A stretch of DNA of 12,336 bases from Desulfotignum sp. (GCA_011390235.1 JAABSS010000251.1:1-12336); one strand, 5' to 3'; positions 1 through 7,577 are shown, numbered from the stretch's first letter. Notes: a model not told the origin generated them from the sequence alone. Made by a program: numbers and translations.

Positions 1-506
1 AGAAGTCCCCCCAGAAAAGCCTTGATTTTCGGCAGATAGGATTTGATATTGCAGACAACGACGGTGTCAATTTCCGTGCCTTTTATGGCTTCCACCGTGT
101 TGGCGTAAAACATGGGATGGTCCATGCAGAACACCATTTTGGATTCCGAGTCCTTCAGCTGGTAGTTGAGCTCTGCCGGGGTGTACACCGGGTTGCAGTT
201 GACCGCTACAGCACCGGCTTTCAGGATCCCGAAAAGCACCTCAGGGAAATGCGGGATGTTGGGAAGAAAAATGGCTACCTTGTCCCCCTGTTCAATGCCT
301 TTATCAGCAAGAAAAGTGGCTATTCTGTCCGCCGTGTCTTTTACCTGGGCATAGGTCCTGGAAGCACCGTTAAAAATGGTATACACATTGTCAGGGTATT
401 TTTGTGCGCTGTTGTCCAGGATCCGGGTCAGAGGATAATGGTAATCGGTCACATCATGTGCCACACCTTCCGGCCAGTAAGGGGTTTGCCACTCGGGGCT
501 CTGCAT
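1..506 (-). CDS. fadD: Long-chain acyl-CoA synthetase (AMP-binding), N-terminal part, cut by window edge
   Basis: The product would activate fatty acids to acyl-CoA with ATP and CoA. Reading 506 down to 1 gives an open frame of 168 codons starting MQSPEWQTPYWPEGV. It contains stretches typical of FadD-type ligases: a 'YPDNVYTIFNGASRTYAQV' block, 'GDKVAIFLPNIPHF', and 'ILKAGAVAVNCNPVYTPAEL', the N-terminal AMP-binding fold seen in this family. The start at 506 is preceded by an AAGGAG ribosome site about 7 bases upstream. A nearby ATG at 513 is out of frame. The catalytic P-loop and the adenylate-forming C-terminal domain lie outside the window, so substrate length cannot be judged. It is divergent from the SH3-protein gene. 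Family assignment is firm; the exact symbol is an inference. Confidence 0.85.
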   Translation of the reverse strand, partial: MQSPEWQTPYWPEGVAHDVTDYHYPLTRILDNSAQKYPDNVYTIFNGASRTYAQVKDTADRIATFLADKGIEQGDKVAIFLPNIPHFPEVLFGILKAGAVAVNCNPVYTPAELNYQLKDSESKMVFCMDHPMFYANTVEAIKGTEIDTVVVCNIKSYLPKIKAFLGGL

Positions 507-538
507 TGTACATCTCCTTTTTTGGGGTCATTGGATTG

Positions 539-560
539 GGCGCTTTTGCCAGCAAGCGCC
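539..560. promoter_or_regulatory. 7-bp inverted repeat upstream of the acyl-CoA synthetase gene
   Basis: GGCGCTT at 539-545 pairs perfectly with AAGCGCC at 554-560 across an 8-base loop. It lies about 33 bases upstream of the acyl-CoA synthetase start, so on the minus strand it would sit in the 5' leader or near the transcription start. It could be an operator for a fatty-acid regulator or a leader hairpin. No U-run follows on the minus strand, so it is not a standard terminator. Function is inferred only from position. Confidence 0.3.
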
Positions 561-781
561 TGTTCTTTTAAAAAACATGTATTAATTTTTGTATATACCC
601 ATATATTTCCCAAGTTTGAAATGATTTTCGTATCCGGAGGTAAAAAAATATCTGCCCGGACCAGTCTGAGGCTGTGGGCATTTTTAAGGACAAATGTCCG
701 GATAAAGGTTTTTGCGGTTGATAAAGCAAAACTGCAATGGTAATGGATAATAGAAACAATCATACAATCAGAACAGGAGAC

Positions 782-1402
782 ATGAATAGTACCATGACAA
801 AACCGATCAAAATACTTTTTATCATCTGTTTATGGGGATGGGCATTTGCCGCATTTGCACAGGAAGCCTACGTAAGTCCTGTTACCAAAATTACCATGCG
901 CACAGGGCCCGGGGTGGAACATAAAATTGTGGCCATGCTGGTGTCAGGCACCAGGCTTGAGATACTGGAGTACCAGGAGGACTGGTCCATGGTGCAGACA
1001 GATGACCAGAAAAGCGGATGGGTATTGACACGGTTTCTTACCGAAGACAAACCATTGACGATCCAGGTTCAGAAACTGAGCAGGGAAAATGAACGCCTGG
1101 CCGAGGCCCTTGAAAACAGCCGGGAAGAAAACCAGGCCCTGATCGAAAAAAATGCTGCACTGGAAGGTATAGAAAAAAAATACCGCAAGCTGGAACAGGC
1201 ATCAGCTGATTTTTTTAAACTGGATGCCCGGTACAAAGACCTTCTTTCATTGTCGGAAGAACAGCAGCAGCAGATAAAGACGTTAGAGAAAAATCTGAAC
1301 AACGAGCAGATTTTATGGTTCCTCAGCGGGGCAGGCGTGTTCATGGTGGGATTGATTCTCGGGTTGAGTACCCGTAAAAAGAAAAAACGGTCGTTGTTAT
1401 GA
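782..1402 (+). CDS. SH3-domain protein with signal peptide, coiled coil and C-terminal membrane anchor (TIGR04211/YgiM-like)
   Basis: A 206-residue envelope protein. I place the start at 782, not at the upstream ATG at 737, because AGGAGA sits five bases before 782 and the resulting N-terminus is a clean signal peptide: KPIK, then a hydrophobic run ILFIICLWGWAFAAFA, with likely cleavage after A26 (AFA|QEAY). Residues about 28-90 form a bacterial SH3 domain ('RTGPGVEHKIVAMLVSGT', 'WSMVQTDDQKSGWVLTRFL'). Residues about 92-177 are a charged, heptad-like coiled coil. Residues about 178-197 (WFLSGAGVFMVGLILGL) are a membrane segment, followed by a basic tail RKKKKRSLL. This order matches the SH3-and-anchor family (E. 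coli YgiM relatives), whose role is not well defined; peptidoglycan contact is an inference from the SH3 fold. The stop overlaps the nadB start by 4 bases, so the two are probably cotranscribed and translationally coupled. Confidence 0.85.
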   Translation: MNSTMTKPIKILFIICLWGWAFAAFAQEAYVSPVTKITMRTGPGVEHKIVAMLVSGTRLEILEYQEDWSMVQTDDQKSGWVLTRFLTEDKPLTIQVQKLSRENERLAEALENSREENQALIEKNAALEGIEKKYRKLEQASADFFKLDARYKDLLSLSEEQQQQIKTLEKNLNNEQILWFLSGAGVFMVGLILGLSTRKKKKRSLL

Positions 1403-3018
1403 TCAGGAGAACCGATTTTTTGGTTATTGGCAGCGGTATCGCCGGTTTGAGCTATGCCTTGAAAGCAGCCCGGCACGGACAGGTCACTATTATTACCAAA
1501 AAAAATATCCAGCAGAGCAATACAGCCCTGGCCCAGGGAGGTGTGGCTGCTGTATTCGGCAAACAGGATTCATTTGCCCTGCACATGGAAGATACCATGA
1601 AGGCAGGTGACGGCCTGTGCAACCCGGATGCGGTTAAAATGGTGGTGGAAAACGGTCCTGAAAGGATCAAGGAGCTGGTGGACCAGGGGGCACGGTTTAA
1701 CAAGGAAGGTAAGGGGAAATATGATTTTTCTCTGGGCAGAGAAGGAGGCCATTCCGTCCAACGCATTGTGTACGCCCATGATCTGACCGGCAAAGAAATT
1801 GAAGATGCGCTGGTGGATTGTGTAGAAAAACATGACAACATCACTATCCTGGAGAATCATGTTGCGGTCAATTTGATCACCTTTTCTTCTTCTGTCAGAA
1901 GCGGGATATTGGTGACACAGAATGAAAATATCTGCTGCGGGGCGTATGTCTTGAATAAAAGCACCGGCAATGTGGAAACGTTTCATACAGCTGTGACCCT
2001 TCTGGCTACCGGCGGTGCCAGCAAGGTATATCTGTATACCTCCAATCCGGATATTGCCACAGGAGACGGTATTGCCATGGCTTACCGGGCCGGTGCATCT
2101 GTGGCAAATCTGGAATTTGTCCAGTTTCACCCCACCTGTCTGTATCATCCACAAGCCAAAAATTTTCTTATTTCCGAAGCTGTGCGCGGAGAGGGGGGCA
2201 GACTGCTGGATGACAAAGGCCGGCGGTTCATGGAGAACTATACCCCTGCCCGGGAACTGGCCTGCCGGGATGTGGTGGCCAGGGCCATTGACAATGAATT
2301 AAAGAAAACCGGAGCAGAATCGGTTTTTCTGGATATTTCTCACAAGGATGCCGCATTTATCAGGCAGCGGTTCCCCAATATCTATGCCCGGTGTCTGGAA
2401 TATGGGATTGACATCACCACCGATCCCATTCCGGTGGTGCCGGCAGCCCATTACATGTGCGGTGGTGTGGCAACAGATTTGAACGGAAAAACAGATGTGC
2501 AGCGCCTGTATGCTGTGGGAGAAACTGCCTGCACAGGCCTTCACGGTGCCAACCGCCTGGCATCCAATTCTCTGCTGGAGGCCCTTGTATATGCCCATAA
2601 TGCGTATCTGGATTCGGCAAAGGAATTTTCAGCCATCAAGAACAAGGTTGATATCACCCTGGATACCTGGGATGAAACCAACACAACAGACAGTGACGAA
2701 GCCATTGTGGTCTCTCACAACTGGGATGAGATCCGGCGCCTGATGTGGAATTATGTGGGCATTGTCAGATCGGATAAGCGCCTCCAGCGTGCGGCCCGGC
2801 GCATTAAAACCATCCAGGATGAGATCAATGAATACTACTGGGATTTCAAGTTGACATCAGATCTGGTGGAATTGCGGAACATTGCCACAGTGGCAAAGCT
2901 TGTGATCAGGTCCGCTCTCATGCGCAAAGAAAGCCGGGGGCTGCACTATAACATTGGTTATCCCAAACGGGATGATAAAAATTTTCTGGCCCACACCATA
3001 TTAAAGAAACGGTTTTGA
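1399..3018 (+). CDS. nadB: L-aspartate oxidase
   Basis: A 539-residue flavoenzyme that oxidises L-aspartate to iminoaspartate, the first step of de novo NAD synthesis; NadA then makes quinolinate. In anaerobes the electrons go to fumarate or another acceptor rather than O2. The FAD dinucleotide motif GSGIAG is at residues 11-16, followed by 'NTALAQGGVAAVF' and 'GREGGHSVQRIVYAHDLTG'. H244 (in QFHPTC), R290 (in ARELACRD) and H351 (in AAHYMCGG) fall at the same numbers as the E. coli NadB active-site residues, and E115 sits in the REGG motif. 'YAVGETACTGLHGANRLASN' is the family's second FAD motif. Length is normal. The ATG overlaps the previous stop (ATGA) and has no clear Shine-Dalgarno, which fits coupling to the SH3-protein gene. 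nadA and nadC are not in the window. The aspartate-oxidase-specific C-terminal helical region is present, which argues against a fumarate reductase or SdhA. Confidence 0.95.
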   Translation: MIRRTDFLVIGSGIAGLSYALKAARHGQVTIITKKNIQQSNTALAQGGVAAVFGKQDSFALHMEDTMKAGDGLCNPDAVKMVVENGPERIKELVDQGARFNKEGKGKYDFSLGREGGHSVQRIVYAHDLTGKEIEDALVDCVEKHDNITILENHVAVNLITFSSSVRSGILVTQNENICCGAYVLNKSTGNVETFHTAVTLLATGGASKVYLYTSNPDIATGDGIAMAYRAGASVANLEFVQFHPTCLYHPQAKNFLISEAVRGEGGRLLDDKGRRFMENYTPARELACRDVVARAIDNELKKTGAESVFLDISHKDAAFIRQRFPNIYARCLEYGIDITTDPIPVVPAAHYMCGGVATDLNGKTDVQRLYAVGETACTGLHGANRLASNSLLEALVYAHNAYLDSAKEFSAIKNKVDITLDTWDETNTTDSDEAIVVSHNWDEIRRLMWNYVGIVRSDKRLQRAARRIKTIQDEINEYYWDFKLTSDLVELRNIATVAKLVIRSALMRKESRGLHYNIGYPKRDDKNFLAHTILKKRF

Positions 3019-3090
3019 TACCAGGGCATGGTCGTTATTCAGATGCAGAAAACCGGTTTGGATCCATCATTCATGAACTGTTGTTCAGAT

Positions 3091-3759
3091 TTATTTTCTG
3101 ATCCGGGTTTTTTGGGTGACAGCCCGGATGAACATCTTGATTTTTTTAAAATTGACAACCAGCACCAGGACAACAATAAGGGCAAATATATACTGAATCA
3201 TATGAAACCGCTCTTCCAGAAAATCAAAGAACTGAAACCAGACGATGATGGCGGTTAACGTGCCCAGTAAAGTGGCGGAAAAATTTTTCACAAGACTGAG
3301 CCTGAGCATGTAACCGATGATGGATCCCACCACCGGACCGGTCACCGGCAATGGCGCCATGACAAAAAAGAATATGCCCAGCCAGCCGAATCGTTCAATT
3401 TTTTGTTTGTTCTTAAACGCTTTTACTGCGATGTTTTCCATCATTCGGGTGAGCCACTCCACCCGCAGATACTGGGTGGCGCTTAAGACAAAAATGGAAT
3501 AGGTAAAACAGACAATCAAAATTTCCAGATAAAAATTATAAAATATGGTGGAAAAGGAACCAAAGTCCTGGAGGATACACAGGCCGATACCGGCTGCCCT
3601 TCCCCCTATACTGTGGGCAATGAATACCAGAACCAGGGTTTTTGCGGTTTCAAAATCAGTGACAAAATAATAGACAATACCGGCCACGAGTACAAGTGCC
3701 AGAAAGATCCCGGTCAGCAGCAGCTTGCCTTCAACGGTTTTAAATAAATTGTCTTGCAT
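3091..3759 (-). CDS. Small multidrug export-type integral membrane protein (PF06695-like)
   Basis: A 222-residue polytopic membrane protein starting MQDNLFKTVEGK. An N-terminally longer reading exists (from 3834), but a near-consensus promoter at 3803-3831 lies within it, so the transcript cannot include that start and 3759 is chosen. Four or five hydrophobic segments are visible: about 15-37, 47-65, 75-97, 125-150 and 190-205. The central 'FFFVMAPLPVTGPVVGSIIGYML' region (about residues 128-150), with its Pro/Gly-rich re-entrant look, is characteristic of the family annotated as putative small multi-drug export protein, which resembles SNARE-associated/DedA-like folds. Real substrates are not established for this family. 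It converges with nadB, with a 72-base gap. The minus-strand neighbour upstream is the UbiE-type methyltransferase, but the gene has its own promoter. Confidence 0.7.
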   Translation of the reverse strand: MQDNLFKTVEGKLLLTGIFLALVLVAGIVYYFVTDFETAKTLVLVFIAHSIGGRAAGIGLCILQDFGSFSTIFYNFYLEILIVCFTYSIFVLSATQYLRVEWLTRMMENIAVKAFKNKQKIERFGWLGIFFFVMAPLPVTGPVVGSIIGYMLRLSLVKNFSATLLGTLTAIIVWFQFFDFLEERFHMIQYIFALIVVLVLVVNFKKIKMFIRAVTQKTRIRK

Positions 3760-3802
3760 GCTGTGTATAACTCTTTTTTTTGATCGTCTGTCCAGCCAGC
3801 AT

Positions 3803-3831
3803 CTTATATGGTAAACCGTAAAACTTGTCAA
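3803..3831 (-). promoter_or_regulatory. Sigma-70-type promoter for the small multidrug export-type gene
   Basis: On the minus strand a perfect -35 TTGACA (3831-3826) is followed by exactly 17 bases and a -10 TATAAG (3808-3803), which matches consensus at five of six positions. Transcription would begin near 3796, giving a leader of roughly 37 bases before the ATG at 3759. This is the best-looking promoter in the window and it decides the start of the downstream gene. Confidence 0.75.
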
Positions 3832-3864
3832 CAAGTCTTCATGGACAGCTTTCGTGTGCAGGGT

Positions 3865-4566
3865 TTATACCCGGGTGCCCACAAACAAGGTCACTATGCC
3901 AAAGGTCATTGGTTTGAAACGTACATGGCCGAATCCAGCATCGGACATGAGGGTTGCAAATGCTGTGGGCGAGGGGAAATGTAAAACCGATGCCGGCAGG
4001 TAATGGTAGGCATGGGACTCTTTTGAAAAAAGTGCACCGATAAGGGGCAGAATTTTTTTGAAATAAGCCAGGTAGATGGTTCTGAAAAACGGGGCCTGCG
4101 GGGTGGTCAGTTCGAGAACAGCCAGGTTTCCCCCTTTTTTGAGGACGGTGTGAAACTGGGATAATGCCCGTTGCCGGTTCATGATGTTCCTGATCCCAAA
4201 GGCAATAAATACCGTGTCAAAGGTGTCTGGTTTAAACGGCAGAAAAAGCCCGTCGCCATTCACCAGGCATATGGACTGGTCTTTTTTCCGGACAATTTTT
4301 TTGCGGCCGGCTTTGAGCATGGCATAAGAAAAATCAACACCTGTTATGCAGGCCTGACCTTTCAGGTGGCGGCTGACCTCCAGGGCCACATCACAGGTGC
4401 CGCAGGCCACATCCAGAATTTTGCTTTTTTTTGCAGGGGCGGCGGCCCGCACCATCTGAATGCGCCATACCACATCCTGCCGAAAACTGAGCAGGCGGTT
4501 CAGAAAATCATATCTATGGGCAATTTTGTCAAACATTTCCTTGACAAAATCAAGTTCTTTGTTCAT
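3865..4566 (-). CDS. ubiE: UbiE/MenG-type demethylmenaquinone methyltransferase
   Basis: A 233-residue SAM-dependent C-methyltransferase, expected to methylate demethylmenaquinone to menaquinone as the last step of quinone synthesis at the membrane. The N-terminus 'FVKEMFDKIAHRYDFLNRLL' is the UbiE family signature (F.kIA..YD..N..lS). The SAM motif I is 'LDVACGTCDVAL' at about residues 51-62, and motif II-like 'FIAFGIRNI' follows. The C-terminal half carries 'PLIGALFSKESHAYHYLPAS', typical of the family. I chose the ATG at 4566; a longer open frame from 4632 would reach into the promoter. An oddity is Cys58 in motif I, where most family members have Gly (GTGD). The rest of the motif is intact. 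The gene is divergent from dnaJ. An ordinary menaquinone role is likely in an anaerobe; ubiquinone is unlikely. Confidence 0.88.
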   Translation of the reverse strand: MNKELDFVKEMFDKIAHRYDFLNRLLSFRQDVVWRIQMVRAAAPAKKSKILDVACGTCDVALEVSRHLKGQACITGVDFSYAMLKAGRKKIVRKKDQSICLVNGDGLFLPFKPDTFDTVFIAFGIRNIMNRQRALSQFHTVLKKGGNLAVLELTTPQAPFFRTIYLAYFKKILPLIGALFSKESHAYHYLPASVLHFPSPTAFATLMSDAGFGHVRFKPMTFGIVTLFVGTRV

Positions 4567-4575
4567 CGTTGACAA

Positions 4576-4588
4576 CCTGAATTTCAGG
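4576..4588. promoter_or_regulatory. Short palindrome in the ubiE leader
   Basis: CCTGAA-T-TTCAGG is a perfect 6-bp inverted repeat around one central base. It sits just downstream of the predicted ubiE transcription start and about 10 bases before the start codon, and it overlaps the weak AGG ribosome site. It could be an operator or a small leader hairpin, or it could be chance; an arrangement this short is weak evidence. Confidence 0.25.
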
Positions 4589-4595
4589 ATTAATA

Positions 4596-4624
4596 TATAT
4601 AATTTATCACAGGCAGGTTGGCAA
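4596..4624 (-). promoter_or_regulatory. Candidate promoter for ubiE
   Basis: On the minus strand TTGCCA (4624-4619) and TATATA (4601-4596) are separated by 17 bases. Transcription would start near 4589, shortly before the ATG at 4566. The region between the divergent ubiE and dnaJ starts is only 123 bases, so the dnaJ promoter must overlap or neighbour it. I could not pick a convincing plus-strand promoter there. Confidence 0.5.
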
Positions 4625-4689
4625 AGTACCATACCAGGGACAGGATTACAAATAAAACCAAATGGAAACGACTGGAAATTAGGTAGGAT

Positions 4690-5793
4690 ATGATAGAAAA
4701 ACGCGACTATTATGAAATCCTGGGGGTTGCCAGGGACGCAGACAAACAGATTTTAAAAAAAGCATATCGAAAACTGGCCATCAGATATCATCCTGATAAA
4801 AATCCAGATGACAAAGATGCTGAAGAAAAATTCAAGGAAGCGTCTGAAGCCTATGAAGTTCTGAACAATGACAACAAGCGGCATATTTATGACCAGTTCG
4901 GTCACCAGGGTCTCGAAGGTGCCGGTCATTCAGGCCCTAGTGGATTTGAGGATATTTTTTCCAGCTTTGGTGATATTTTTGAAGATTTTTTCGGATTCGG
5001 CGGTCCAAGGGGCGGTCGGGGTACCAGGGTGCAGCGGGGCTCGGACCTGCGGTATAATATGACCATTGATTTTATGGAAGCAGCATTCGGCACAGAAAAA
5101 ACCATTTCCATCCCCAGACTGATCACTTGTGATGAATGCGAGGGGAGCGGTTGCCGCCCCGGTTCCCAGGCACAAACCTGTGCCCATTGCCACGGTTCCG
5201 GCCAGTTTATCCAGAGCCAGGGGTTTTTCAAGGTCAAGACCACCTGCCCCTATTGTAAGGGCCGGGGGGGTGTTATTGACGATCCCTGCCCCAAATGTGT
5301 GGGCAACGGCCGGGTGGAGGTCACCAGAAAGGTCCAGGTAAAAATTCCGGCCGGTGTGGATGTGGGTGCCAAACTGCGGCTTACCGGAGAAGGAGAAGCC
5401 TCTCCTTCTGCAAACGGGCCTGCCGGTGACCTGTATGTGGTCATTAATGTGAAACCCCACAAGTTTTTTCAGCGGGATGGGACTGACATCATCTGTGCCA
5501 TTGATGTTTCTTTTGCCCAGGCAGCCCTGGGGGACGAAATTACGGTTCCCACCCTGGTGGGTGAGGAAAAACTTACCATTCCCAAAGGCACCCAGTTCGG
5601 AGACAGTTTCCGGCTGCGGGGGGAAGGCATTGCTTCTTTGCGCACCGGCCGGCGGGGGGATCAGATCATAAAAGCGATCATTAAAACCCCCACCAAACTC
5701 ACCGGCAAACAAAAAGACCTGTTAAAGCAGTTTGACAAGCTGGATGCCAACAAGATTTCCAACAAGTTGAAAAATCTGTTCAAAAATAAATAG
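4690..5793 (+). CDS. dnaJ: Chaperone protein DnaJ (Hsp40)
   Basis: A 367-residue type I Hsp40 that delivers unfolded clients to DnaK and stimulates its ATPase in the cytoplasm. The J domain occupies residues 1-70 with the HPD motif at 34-36. A Gly/Phe-rich linker covers about 71-112. The zinc domain has the four CxxCxGxG-type repeats: C147/C150 (CDECEGSG), C164/C167 (CAHCHGSG), C186/C189 (CPYCKGRG) and C200/C203 (CPKCVGNG). The C-terminal substrate-binding domains follow, with 'VKIPAGVDVGAKLRLTGEG' and 'GDLYVVINVKPHKFFQRDG'. The length is normal and all key residues are present. grpE and dnaK are not adjacent. It is followed after 15 bases by queD, so the two are probably cotranscribed. The ATG at 4690 is preceded by an AGGTAGG ribosome-site-like stretch. 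Confidence 0.96.
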   Translation: MIEKRDYYEILGVARDADKQILKKAYRKLAIRYHPDKNPDDKDAEEKFKEASEAYEVLNNDNKRHIYDQFGHQGLEGAGHSGPSGFEDIFSSFGDIFEDFFGFGGPRGGRGTRVQRGSDLRYNMTIDFMEAAFGTEKTISIPRLITCDECEGSGCRPGSQAQTCAHCHGSGQFIQSQGFFKVKTTCPYCKGRGGVIDDPCPKCVGNGRVEVTRKVQVKIPAGVDVGAKLRLTGEGEASPSANGPAGDLYVVINVKPHKFFQRDGTDIICAIDVSFAQAALGDEITVPTLVGEEKLTIPKGTQFGDSFRLRGEGIASLRTGRRGDQIIKAIIKTPTKLTGKQKDLLKQFDKLDANKISNKLKNLFKNK

Positions 5794-5808
5794 CAGCAGG
5801 CGGAAACC

Positions 5809-6192
5809 ATGTTTGAACTCAAAATAAAAACCCGGTTTGCCGGTGCCCACCAATTGACCATGGTGGGTCAAAAATGTGAAAATCTCCATGGGCATAACTG
5901 GCATGTGGAGGTATGCGTTAAAGGACCGCAGCTGAATTCCGCCGGTGTGCTGGCAGATTTCGGAGATATCAAAAAAGCGGTGCGCAAGGTGGTGGACGGG
6001 GATCTGGATCATACGTTTCTCAATGAACTGGCCGCGTTCAAAGACAAACAACCCACTTCGGAGCGGATTGCCGTTTATATTGCCCAGCAGGTCCAGGCAC
6101 TTCTGGATGACACTTTGGATGAAAGCCTTCAGGTATCCCGCGTCATGGCATGGGAATCCGATGATGCCTGTGCCATCTACTATCCTGAGTAA
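5809..6192 (+). CDS. queD: 6-carboxytetrahydropterin synthase QueD
   Basis: A 127-residue member of the 6-pyruvoyl-tetrahydropterin synthase fold. It converts 7,8-dihydroneopterin triphosphate to 6-carboxy-5,6,7,8-tetrahydropterin in the pathway to preQ0 and queuosine. The three zinc ligands are visible as H14 (AGAHQL), H27 and H29 (NLHGHNW). C23, four residues before the HGH motif, matches the catalytic Cys of this family (CENLHGHNW). 'LADFGDIK' and 'LDHTFLN' are also typical, and 'PTSERIAVYI' carries the conserved Glu. The size fits QueD rather than the longer eukaryotic PTPS. It lies 15 bases after dnaJ, with no other queuosine gene in the window. Its stop is only 8 bases from the stop of the converging FAD dehydrogenase, leaving no room for a terminator. 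Confidence 0.92.
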   Translation: MFELKIKTRFAGAHQLTMVGQKCENLHGHNWHVEVCVKGPQLNSAGVLADFGDIKKAVRKVVDGDLDHTFLNELAAFKDKQPTSERIAVYIAQQVQALLDDTLDESLQVSRVMAWESDDACAIYYPE

Positions 6193-6200
6193 TTTGCTGT

Positions 6201-7577
6201 TTATTGACGGGCAATGATGCGTTTTGCCGGGATAAGGCCTGTGGCTGCGGCTGAAACGATATTGCCGGCCACCCCTGGACCGTCTCCGGCCATATACAGG
6301 CCCTGGATGCCGGTTTCCAGATGGTTGTCCGTTTCCACCTGGGTGGCAAAAAATTTGATCTCCGGTGCATAGAGCAGGGTTTCATCATTGGATACCCCGG
6401 GTACCACAAGATTAAGGGATTCCAGACCCTCAATGATATTGGACAGAATTCTTTCAGGCAGTGCCATGGCAATATCCCCGCATACCACATTGGTCATGGT
6501 GGGTTCGATATAGCCTTTATGGATTCTGTGCCAGGTGGACCTGCGGCCCCGTTTCAGATCCCCGAACCGCTGGAGGATGGGTTTTCCTCCGCCGATGATG
6601 GTGGCCAGTCTGCCGATGGACTCTCCATAGGCCTGATTGTCGGTCACAGGTTCCGTGAGTATCACCTTGGATAAAAATGCAAAATTGGTGTTCTCTGATT
6701 TTTTGTCTGAATATGCATGGCCGTTGACACAGACAAAATCCTTGTAGTTTTCAAGGGAAATGAACCCGCCCTGGTTGGTGCAGAAGGTCCGGGTCTGGTC
6801 ATCATAGGTATTGGTCTGGATAAAAAATGTGGGATCATAGATGATGTTACACAGATCGTCCATGATATCGTTGTGGACTTCCACCCTGACCCCCACTTCA
6901 ATCCCCCGCTGGCTCAGATTGATACCGTGTTTTGCGGCCACCGATGCCACCCAGTTGGCACCGATGCGGCCCGGGGCCAGGATAACGTTGGGAGCCTCAT
7001 AGGTGGCTTTGTCGGTTACCACGCCCGTGACCCGGCCGCCTTTTTCCAGAATATCAACAACGGTTTCATTGAGCCTGACCGCCAGGCCTTTGGACTGTAT
7101 ATGCTCTGCCATGCCTGCAATATAGCCGGGCAGATTGTCGGATCCCAGGTGTTTCTGCCGGATGAGCATCAGATCGATGCCAAAGCGTTTGGCTTCTTTT
7201 CTGATCTGTCTGGCCGCATCCATGTCAGTGGGATACACCGGTCCATCCATGTGAAACCGGGTGAAAATCGCCTCGGTTTCATCAATAAGGGCCTGGGCCT
7301 CTGTCAGAGGCATGAATTGTGTAAGATCAGTTTTGCCCAGCCGGGGAATGAAGTTGAGTTTCCCATCGGAATACAGGCCTGCGCCGCCGATGCCCGATAA
7401 AATATTACACGGAATGCACTGGGCGCATTTTTGCAGTTTGTGGTTGGGGCATTTGCGTTTCAACGAATCCTTGCCTTTTTCGATTAACAATACCTTGAGC
7501 CTGGCATGTTCCATCAAATACCAGGCGGCAAAAAGTCCGGCAGGTCCCCCGCCCACGATTATAACATCATATGTCAT
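6201..7577 (-). CDS. FAD-dependent dehydrogenase, COG2509 type, with N-terminal Cys cluster
   Basis: A 458-residue flavoprotein starting MTYDVIIVGGGPAGLFAAW, with the FAD-binding GGGPAG at 9-14 and a closing FAD motif 'GLYMAGDGPGVAGNI' near the C-terminus. Just after the first Rossmann segment there are four cysteines, C43, C51, C54 and C57 (CX7CX2CX2C), followed by 'GIGGAGLYSDGKLNF', the hallmark of the COG2509 group of uncharacterised FAD dehydrogenases. The electron donor and acceptor are unknown; the cysteines could hold a metal or Fe-S cluster, which is my inference. The start at 7577 lies inside the end of the upstream CBS-protein gene (11-base overlap). In-frame alternatives at 7592 and 7604 would overlap more. 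The overlap implies coupled translation. It converges with queD. Confidence 0.85.
   Translation of the reverse strand: MTYDVIIVGGGPAGLFAAWYLMEHARLKVLLIEKGKDSLKRKCPNHKLQKCAQCIPCNILSGIGGAGLYSDGKLNFIPRLGKTDLTQFMPLTEAQALIDETEAIFTRFHMDGPVYPTDMDAARQIRKEAKRFGIDLMLIRQKHLGSDNLPGYIAGMAEHIQSKGLAVRLNETVVDILEKGGRVTGVVTDKATYEAPNVILAPGRIGANWVASVAAKHGINLSQRGIEVGVRVEVHNDIMDDLCNIIYDPTFFIQTNTYDDQTRTFCTNQGGFISLENYKDFVCVNGHAYSDKKSENTNFAFLSKVILTEPVTDNQAYGESIGRLATIIGGGKPILQRFGDLKRGRRSTWHRIHKGYIEPTMTNVVCGDIAMALPERILSNIIEGLESLNLVVPGVSNDETLLYAPEIKFFATQVETDNHLETGIQGLYMAGDGPGVAGNIVSAAATGLIPAKRIIARQ

Noticed and set aside
590..606. TATATAC/ATATAT stretch as a promoter
   Set aside because: No acceptable -35 element at proper spacing was found on either strand, so it was left as AT-rich intergenic DNA.
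117..743. 208-codon plus-strand open frame
   Set aside because: It is antisense to the acyl-CoA synthetase start and then crosses the intergenic gap. It has no ribosome site or family resemblance.
3074..3087. Hairpin TGAAC-TGTT-GTTCA after nadB as a terminator
   Set aside because: The stem is only 5 bp and the following T-run is interrupted, so it is too weak to call.
4930..5712. 260-codon minus-strand open frame
   Set aside because: It lies wholly opposite dnaJ, whose domains are complete, and the translation resembles no known family.
6717..7400. 227-codon plus-strand open frame
   Set aside because: It is the shadow of the COG2509 FAD dehydrogenase on the other strand.
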